Below, piece by piece: positions 1-4,777 of a stretch of 6,164 nucleotides of DNA (positions are counted from its first letter, which is position 1; every line of letters begins with the position of its first letter). Below the pieces are notes generated by a model. The model ran no database searches, was not told the DNA's origin, and worked only from the letters and a program-made list of their open reading frames with translations. The DNA is from an uncultured Clostridia bacterium. GTDB lineage: Bacteria > Bacillota_A > Clostridia > Oscillospirales > Oscillospiraceae. The position numbers and the translations under genes are program-made. The stretch lies in contig CAMKAP010000125.1 in NCBI GenBank assembly GCA_946410505.1, forward strand, positions 1 to 6,164, in the 5' to 3' direction.

Positions 1-1089
1 CTCGTCCGGGTAGAACTCCACGTACTGCTCCCCCGCCCGGTTCTCGCCCCTGAGGCTCACCAGCGGCTTTTCGCCCAGCGGCATCGTCAGCACCCGCTGC
101 GCCAGAAAGCTGATCTCATCCAGGGTCAGGTTGGTGCTCAGATACCCGTCCAGCGCCTTGACCATTTCCAGCGTCACGCCCGGGTCCTCCTTCGCCATGC
201 CCTTGAACTGCTCGAACATCGCGCGAAGGACCTTCATATCCCGCACGCCGCGGTCATAAGCGCCGTCGATCTCGCGCTTGTCCCGGTAGCGCAGCATCCG
301 CTGCAGCAGCCAGTTGCTCAGGCGCACCGTCCGCCCCTCCGTCAGGGCGGGGTCGATCTCCGGGTAGTCCCGGTCCAGCGTGATCTCCACGCCGCCCAGC
401 TGCGCGTTGATGACGTTGACCGCGTCCATATTCACCGAGGCATAGCGGTCGATATGCACGCCGTACAGCAGATTCGACACCGCCTGCGCCGTCAGCTCAC
501 AGCTCAGCTCCCCGCCGTCGCCGTAGCTGTGGGCGGTGGAGATGTTGGTATACAGGGTGTCCTCGTAATTGCCGTCCTGATCCACCGCCATGACATCGCA
601 CATGGTGTCGCGGGGGATGTACAGCACATGCAGGCTCTCCCGCTCCAGATCGATGACTGCCAGCGCCAGCACGTCCGCGTTGCCGCCGTTGAAGGTCATT
701 CCCGCCTTCCAGTGCTGCCGCTGCCACATGTAGTCCACGCCCATCAGCAGCACGGTCACCACCTTGTCCTTATAGCGCCAGGCGCGGCCCTCGCTGTCGA
801 TCCAGTCGGCGTCGATATCCGCAAGGATCGGCGTCGGCGAGGGCTCCGGCGTCGCGGCCGCGGCCTGCTGCTCACGCAGCTGCCGCATGCCCTCGGAGCT
901 GCGCGCGGAGAACATGCCCCCGTGCAGCGAGCGGGAATAGAGCAGAAAGCCCCCCGCCGCCACGACAAGCAAGACCAGCAGCCCGGCAACGGAGGCCAGC
1001 ACGATGGCCAGCGTCCGCTCCGGGCTGCTCTTTTTCTGTTTTTCTTCCGCCGCTGCGGGCTGCACGGCTTCTTCTGACTTATCCTGCAT
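1..1089 (-). CDS. LytR-CpsA-Psr (LCP) family glycan transferase B, 3'-partial
   Basis: The frame stays open from ATG 1087-1089 to base 1 (363 codons) with no stop. Features: charged cytoplasmic N-terminus (1-25), membrane helix about 27-52, a Thr/Pro linker near 80-88, then an LCP domain from about 108. Landmarks are VVTVLLMGVD (D119), NADVLALAVIDLE (D139), LYIPRDTM (R160, D161), YGVHIDRYASVNMDA, and a basic helix DRGVRDMKVL (R280, R283). The visible C-terminus (EQYVEFYPDE) resembles the region close to the end of clostridial LCP proteins, so probably only a short piece is missing. It is clearly diverged from LCP A: the Arg before the conserved Asp is absent (NAD versus RSD), and RTERQ is replaced by RGVRD. 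The start overlaps the sortase stop by 11 bases in another frame, with GAGGAG four bases upstream (1094-1099). It presumably transfers a glycan at the outer membrane face; the acceptor is unknown. Confidence 0.93.
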   Translation of the reverse strand, partial: MQDKSEEAVQPAAAEEKQKKSSPERTLAIVLASVAGLLVLLVVAAGGFLLYSRSLHGGMFSARSSEGMRQLREQQAAAATPEPSPTPILADIDADWIDSEGRAWRYKDKVVTVLLMGVDYMWQRQHWKAGMTFNGGNADVLALAVIDLERESLHVLYIPRDTMCDVMAVDQDGNYEDTLYTNISTAHSYGDGGELSCELTAQAVSNLLYGVHIDRYASVNMDAVNVINAQLGGVEITLDRDYPEIDPALTEGRTVRLSNWLLQRMLRYRDKREIDGAYDRGVRDMKVLRAMFEQFKGMAKEDPGVTLEMVKALDGYLSTNLTLDEISFLAQRVLTMPLGEKPLVSLRGENRAGEQYVEFYPDE

Positions 1090-1969
1090 GGTTCTCCTCG
1101 CTCTGCGGTACGAAAACGCCCGGCTGCTCGCTCACCAGCACTCCCTGCACCAGATAGCGGTTGGCGGGATTGCCGATGCAGGTGGAGAGCGTCACGATCC
1201 TGTCGTCCGGCGTCACGCGCACGCCCTCGCGGAAGATGGCACGCGTCTCATGGGAGAAGATCCGGTCGATATAGGCCTGTCGGGTCTCCGGGGTGGCGTC
1301 GTCAAAGTTCACGATCTGGTTGAGCTTGTCGGTCATGTACGCGGCAAAGATCCGGTACTCCAGCACCCGGTCGGGGGTATAGATCAGGATGCTGTCGTGG
1401 GCATCGAAAAAGTCCTGCTTCTCGAAGCGGTGAAGCTGGGCGAACATGCGCCCGTCCAGCATGTTGTGGCCGTAAATGACGCTGTTGAAATTGGCAAAGT
1501 CCCGCCGGCACTCGGAGAGCATGAAGATGGAGCCGTACATGGTATAGGCCCCGGCATAGTTGTGGCTCAGGTAGAAGCGCTCCTGCGTGCTGTCGTACAG
1601 CACGGGGTAGTCGATCTCCGTCCCGTCCACAAGGATCCAGGCGATGATGTCCGGATTGATCTCCCGCAGATAGTCAAAGTCCACCGGGATTGCCGCAAGC
1701 TCCGGTTCCGGGCTCTCCTCCGGTATCATCGGCACTACCGGCACAACGGGCGTGCTCTCGGGCTGCGCTTCCTCCGGCACGCTCACAGGAGCCTCCGTGC
1801 GCTCGGTCAGCTCCGCGCGGATGCCTCTGGCGAGTCTGGCCAGCTCCTGATACTGCCCGTCCGACCAGCGATAGAGCATAAAGATGCCGGCAAGGGCAAT
1901 AAGCGAGATCAGCATCACCAAAAAACTGACGATGCTGATCGTACGATACATTTTTTTCTTATCGCGCAT
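1079..1969 (-). CDS. srtB: Class B sortase (membrane-bound transpeptidase)
   Basis: A 296-residue protein. Sortases cut a sorting signal between Thr and Gly and link the threonine to an amine, usually the peptidoglycan cross-bridge. Layout: short basic N-terminus (MRDKKKMYR), membrane anchor about 11-32, a Pro/Glu/Val-rich linker about 57-95, and a catalytic domain about 98-282. The catalytic residues are visible: H168 in IYGHNM, C264 in TLSTC, and R271 in NRYLVQ. Phrases such as NPDIIAWILVDGTEIDYPV and GSIFMLSECRRD, with the long segment between His and Cys, match class B rather than class A. The start ATG lies eight bases after the stop of the anchored peptide. A weak AAGG overlaps that TAA, suggesting coupled translation. 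The obvious substrate is that peptide, although other targets elsewhere cannot be excluded. Confidence 0.94.
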   Translation of the reverse strand: MRDKKKMYRTISIVSFLVMLISLIALAGIFMLYRWSDGQYQELARLARGIRAELTERTEAPVSVPEEAQPESTPVVPVVPMIPEESPEPELAAIPVDFDYLREINPDIIAWILVDGTEIDYPVLYDSTQERFYLSHNYAGAYTMYGSIFMLSECRRDFANFNSVIYGHNMLDGRMFAQLHRFEKQDFFDAHDSILIYTPDRVLEYRIFAAYMTDKLNQIVNFDDATPETRQAYIDRIFSHETRAIFREGVRVTPDDRIVTLSTCIGNPANRYLVQGVLVSEQPGVFVPQSEENHAG

Positions 1970-1977
1970 GACCGGCC

Positions 1978-2199
1978 TTATTTGCTCTGCTTACGGGAAT
2001 AGGCGAACACGCCGCCAGCGCCGCAGGCCACGGCCGCCAGCGCCAGCACGATGCCGGAGCCGGTCTGCGGAGCGGAGGAGCTGCCGCCGCCGGACGGGGC
2101 GTGATTGCCGCCCTGGTTGCTGTTGTAGGCGGCATAGGCCGTCACAGAGAAGCTCGCGAAAATAAGAACAATCAGAAGGATCGCAATCAGACGTTTCAT
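1978..2199 (-). CDS. Tiny sortase-anchored surface peptide precursor (APQTG motif)
   Basis: A 73-residue preprotein. Residues 1-23 form a signal peptide: two basic residues, a hydrophobic core, and an Ala-Tyr-Ala cleavage site before A24. Residues 24-42 are a short Gly/Ser/Asn-rich segment. A cell-wall sorting signal follows: APQTG (43-47), a hydrophobic stretch about 49-67, and a basic tail SRKQSK. If signal peptidase cuts after A23 and sortase after T46, only about 23 residues remain attached to the wall. The PQTG core resembles class B sortase substrates of the NPQTN or NPKTG type, and a class B sortase starts eight bases downstream. It has its own consensus promoter and a good ribosome binding site. 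I do not recognise a named family. The role is unknown; it could be a minimal wall-displayed peptide or a glycan acceptor. A simple membrane-held peptide that the sortase does not process is the main alternative. Confidence 0.85.
   Translation of the reverse strand: MKRLIAILLIVLIFASFSVTAYAAYNSNQGGNHAPSGGGSSSAPQTGSGIVLALAAVACGAGGVFAYSRKQSK
2059..2073 (-). other. Predicted sortase recognition motif APQTG
   Basis: Codons GCT CCG CAG ACC GGC encode APQTG, followed by a hydrophobic helix and a positively charged end, the three-part layout of a cell-wall sorting signal. Cleavage is expected between Thr and Gly. The first position is Ala instead of the Leu of LPXTG or the Asn of class B NPQTN motifs. 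Confidence 0.75.
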
Positions 2200-2209
2200 T
2201 TTTCAAATG

Positions 2210-2216
2210 CTCCTTT
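2210..2216 (-). promoter_or_regulatory. Ribosome binding site of the small anchored preprotein
   Basis: The minus strand reads AAAGGAG ten bases before the ATG at 2199. It supports this very short gene as real and fixes its start. Confidence 0.8.
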
Positions 2217-2233
2217 GCGCTTATTTCAAGAGA

Positions 2234-2262
2234 ATTATAGCAATCACAGCGCTCTTTGTCAA
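2234..2262 (-). promoter_or_regulatory. Perfect housekeeping-sigma promoter with extended -10, upstream of the anchored peptide and sortase
   Basis: On the minus strand TTGACA (2257-2262) is separated by exactly 17 bases from TATAAT (2234-2239), and TGC precedes the -10, giving an extended TGnTATAAT. Both hexamers match the sigma-70/SigA consensus at every position. Transcription should start near 2227, leaving a leader of roughly 28 bases. It lies in the only sizeable gap of the window (2200-2282), just after the LCP A stop, and would drive the anchored peptide, the sortase and LCP B independently of the kinases. No operator palindrome or terminator is evident in the gap. Confidence 0.9.
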
Positions 2263-2282
2263 CGGACAGCGGATGCTCTCGC

Positions 2283-3323
2283 TCAGCCGCCGTAGATCCA
2301 CGCATGGAGATAGGCGCTGTTCTGCTCCAGATCCGGGACCAGCACCGCCATACCGCGGATGCTCTGTTCGCTGTAAGTGCCGTCCACCGGCAGACGGTGG
2401 GTCTCCCCAATGCTCATATGCCGGGTGACGAGCAGGTAAATATAACGCAGGATCTGCGGATTTGTCAGATCGGTGGTAAAGTTTGGCAGCATGGCGTCGG
2501 CCAGTTCGGTCAGTTCCCGGACGTTCAGACCCCGAACCTTTTCGAAGGCGGCCTGCAGCACTTTGCGCTGCCGCTCGGTCCGCTCCCAGTCGGAGTGCCC
2601 CACATAGCGCATCTGGGAATAGAACAGAAGCTGCTCGCTGTTAAGCGCATTCACCCCCGTCCGCAGCGTCCAGCCGCCGCCCTTGTTCATAAACCACGCC
2701 TCGTTGTCTTTCAGCGTGATCTCAAGAGGCGCGATCAGATCCATTGCCTGCTTGAAGCCGTCGAAGTCCACCTCCACATTGCCGTCGATGTGTACGCCGA
2801 AGTCCTCCTCGATGAGCTGGTCCAGGAAGCTCATCCCGCCGATGGGATAGGCCGCGTTGATGCGGTTGTCGATATAATCGCCCGGGAAGGGCACGTACAT
2901 GTCGCGCATCAGGGAGGTCAATGTGATCTTGCCGGTATCCGTGTTGAAGCTGCAGAGGATCATGCTGTCCGAGCGGGCGCGGCCCTCGCCGGGGCGCCGG
3001 TCCTGGCCGATCAGCAGGATGTTCTGGATGTTCGGGCTCTTTTCCTTTACCTCCGGCCGGGTCCAAGAAAGCTCCGGGGCGCTCTCAGTCTCCCCGGACG
3101 GAGCCTCCGCCGTTTCGCTCTGCTGTACCTCTTCCGGCGCGACCCAGCTCTGCTGCTCCTTCTCCAGGTCCACGCGTCCGATCCGGTTGAGGCTGTGGCT
3201 CATCACCCAGCCGATCGCCAGCGTCGAAGCCAGCACCAGCAGGAGGAAGATAAACAGGACCACCAGCAGCGGCGAGCGCTTCTTCCTCGCCCGGCCCCGC
3301 TTATTGTCATGTTCCCTTTTGAT
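2283..3323 (-). CDS. LytR-CpsA-Psr (LCP) family glycan transferase A; start codon non-standard
   Basis: LCP proteins move undecaprenyl-pyrophosphate-linked glycans to an acceptor, usually peptidoglycan, on the outer face of the membrane. From the proposed ATC start (3321-3323) it has 346 residues. It opens with a basic N-terminus (KREHDNKRGRARKKR), then a membrane helix about 17-40, an acidic Ser/Pro/Glu-rich linker about 45-97, and an LCP domain from about 100. Family landmarks are NILLIGQD (D108), ARSD (R117, D119), LMRD (R140, D141), INAAYPIGG, and ERTERQRKVL (R248, R251). The only standard start in frame after the upstream TGA (3330-3332) is a GTG at 3261-3263. It would begin inside the membrane helix, lose all basic residues and has no ribosome binding site. 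The gene starts 35 bases after the second kinase stop, so it is probably in the same operon. The LCP call is firm; the start is not. Confidence 0.9.
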   Translation of the reverse strand: MKREHDNKRGRARKKRSPLLVVLFIFLLLVLASTLAIGWVMSHSLNRIGRVDLEKEQQSWVAPEEVQQSETAEAPSGETESAPELSWTRPEVKEKSPNIQNILLIGQDRRPGEGRARSDSMILCSFNTDTGKITLTSLMRDMYVPFPGDYIDNRINAAYPIGGMSFLDQLIEEDFGVHIDGNVEVDFDGFKQAMDLIAPLEITLKDNEAWFMNKGGGWTLRTGVNALNSEQLLFYSQMRYVGHSDWERTERQRKVLQAAFEKVRGLNVRELTELADAMLPNFTTDLTNPQILRYIYLLVTRHMSIGETHRLPVDGTYSEQSIRGMAVLVPDLEQNSAYLHAWIYGG

Positions 3324-3332
3324 CTTCTCTCA

Positions 3333-3339
3333 CACCTCT
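3333..3339 (-). promoter_or_regulatory. Ribosome binding site supporting an ATC start for LCP A
   Basis: The minus strand reads AGAGGTG, then nine bases, then ATC AAA AGG GAA at 3323. This normal spacing places initiation at the ATC rather than at the GTG 60 bases further on, which has no such motif. An out-of-frame ATG at 3308-3310 sits only three bases after an AAGGG. Confidence 0.6.
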
Positions 3340-3358
3340 TTTGCCGAAAGCCACCGGC

Positions 3359-4777
3359 TCAGGATTTGCTCTTGGAGCCGTAACCGTAGCCGTAGCCGTA
3401 GTAGCCGTAGCCGTAGCCGCGGCCGGAACGCCTCTTGCCGCCGTTGAGGATGCAGCCGAAAATGGGCACGCCGTTGTTGCTCAGTTCTTCCATGCCCTTA
3501 TAAATGAAGCGGCGCTTGGCAAAGTCGCTCATCACCACATAGGCCACGCCGTCCACATGGCGAGCCAGGAGCGTGGCGTCCACCAGCATGGCGGAGGGCG
3601 GCGTATCCAGGATGACTACGTCCGCATGCTTCTTCAGCTCCTCCACCATCTGACTCATGGCCTCGCTGCCCATGATCTCCACCAGGCGGGACTCCTTGTC
3701 GCTGCCGGGCAGCAGCGTCAGCCCCAGAGGGACGCCCTTGTCGCTGATCTCCACCAGCGCGTCTCTCAGGGCAGCCTTGCCCGTCAGCACGGACACGAGG
3801 CCGGGGTTGCCGCCCTCAAGGTTGAAGATCTTGCCCTGGGTGGGGTTGCGCAGGTCGCAGTCCACCAGCACGACGCGCTTGTTCTTCTTCGCCATGGACA
3901 CGGCCAGGTTGGCCGCCACCGTGGATTTGCCCTCGCCGGGAATGGAGCTTGTCACCATCAGCACCTGCTTGTCGCCCATCTGGCGCTCCAGCCTGGTGCG
4001 GATCAGACGCATGGACTCGATATACTCGCCCTGATTGGTGTCATAGAGGATGTTGATTTCCCTGCTCACATTGCGGCTGCGCTTTTTCTTCTTGCAGACG
4101 GGCAGCGTGCCGAGGCAGGTGACGTTTAAGAGTGCGCGAAGGTCTTCCTCTGTGCGCACCGTGCGGGAGCTGATGGTATACAGGATCAGCAGCACCAGGC
4201 CGATCACAAAGCCCACCGCAGCACCTCTTGTCGCCGAGCCGCGCAGCACCGACTCTCTGCCGGTATCACCGGGCACGCCGCTGTCGTCGATGACCGTGAG
4301 CTTGGTCTGGCCCACCACGTACTGGGCCACCTCGGGGTAGTTTTTCAGCACCGACTGCAAAACCCGGTAGGTCATCTCCGGATCACTGCCGCTTACGGAG
4401 ATGGTCAGCAGGTTTGTGCCCTCGATGGCGTTGACCGAGATGGAGCCGGGCACGCCGTCCGTCCCCAGATCACTGGAGATCACGTCGGACAGGGCGCCGC
4501 TGGTCAGGATATAGGGGAAGACCACGCCCATCTGGCGGGCGGTGTTCTGATTGGAGTAGGTGCCGCCGTTGATGATCTCCACCGAGACGGTGCTCTCCGC
4601 CACGTAGTTCGGCACATAGCTCACGCTGGAGCGGTAATAGAAGGCGCCGGCGAAAAGGACCGTCAGCAACAGGATGATCCACCAGAAGCTGCGCAGGCGA
4701 TGCAGGGCGTCGAACAGGAAGGATACGATGTCCAGTTGTTCCACTTCTCCAGTTTTTACGGGAACGCTTTCATTCAT
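3359..4777 (-). CDS. Wzz/BY-kinase fusion (polysaccharide co-polymerase with tyrosine autokinase), complete
   Basis: Complete 472-residue protein. N-terminal Wzz-type chain-length domain: cytoplasmic 1-30, membrane helix about 31-48, extracytoplasmic loop about 49-184, membrane helix about 185-202. The cytoplasmic kinase follows: EX2RX2R oligomerisation helix (E254, R257, R260), Walker A SSIPGEGKST (K284), Walker A' VLVDCD (D306, D308), Walker B VVILDTPP (D391). A C-terminal cluster of seven tyrosines (Y455, 457, 459, 460, 462, 464, 466) alternates with glycine and is followed by only six residues. By family knowledge this is an autokinase governing capsule/exopolysaccharide polymerisation and export. 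Firmicutes commonly split this into CpsC and CpsD; here both halves are one chain, as in Wzc of Proteobacteria. The start is fixed by a strong ribosome binding site and the ATGA overlap. All canonical kinase motifs are present, unlike in its upstream paralogue. Confidence 0.95.
   Translation of the reverse strand: MNESVPVKTGEVEQLDIVSFLFDALHRLRSFWWIILLLTVLFAGAFYYRSSVSYVPNYVAESTVSVEIINGGTYSNQNTARQMGVVFPYILTSGALSDVISSDLGTDGVPGSISVNAIEGTNLLTISVSGSDPEMTYRVLQSVLKNYPEVAQYVVGQTKLTVIDDSGVPGDTGRESVLRGSATRGAAVGFVIGLVLLILYTISSRTVRTEEDLRALLNVTCLGTLPVCKKKKRSRNVSREINILYDTNQGEYIESMRLIRTRLERQMGDKQVLMVTSSIPGEGKSTVAANLAVSMAKKNKRVVLVDCDLRNPTQGKIFNLEGGNPGLVSVLTGKAALRDALVEISDKGVPLGLTLLPGSDKESRLVEIMGSEAMSQMVEELKKHADVVILDTPPSAMLVDATLLARHVDGVAYVVMSDFAKRRFIYKGMEELSNNGVPIFGCILNGGKRRSGRGYGYGYYGYGYGYGSKSKS
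3380..3415 (-). repeat. Hexanucleotide (ccgtag) repeat encoding Tyr-Gly array
   Basis: On the plus strand the stretch is built from near-perfect gccgta units with one lone gta triplet inside. On the minus strand it encodes alternating Tyr and Gly from Y455 to Y466, with one Tyr-Tyr pair. It is the autophosphorylation cluster of the second kinase. The unit is six bases, so gain or loss of a unit keeps the reading frame and changes only the tyrosine count. Confidence 0.88.

Noticed and set aside
454..1077. A 207-codon plus-strand open frame near the left end
   Set aside because: The minus strand is open in frame over the whole interval and gives a clear LCP protein with membrane helix and LCP motifs.
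1004..2002. A 332-codon plus-strand open frame antisense to the sortase
   Set aside because: The sortase frame has all catalytic motifs; the antisense frame has none and is a codon-bias shadow.
1991..2410. A 139-codon minus-strand frame spanning the LCP A end, promoter gap and anchored-peptide gene
   Set aside because: It crosses the consensus promoter and two supported genes in another frame and shows no domain.
3338..3361. Possible terminator hairpin after the second kinase (AGCC-GGT-GGCT followed by TTTC)
   Set aside because: The stem is only four base pairs, no U-tract follows, and the next gene starts 35 bases on; read-through is more likely.
2256..3383. A 375-codon plus-strand open frame antisense to LCP A
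   Set aside because: It mirrors a well-supported LCP gene, has no recognisable domain, and is rich in His/Val/Leu/Gln/Arg as expected from reverse reading of GC-rich codons. Long antisense frames recur over every gene in this window.
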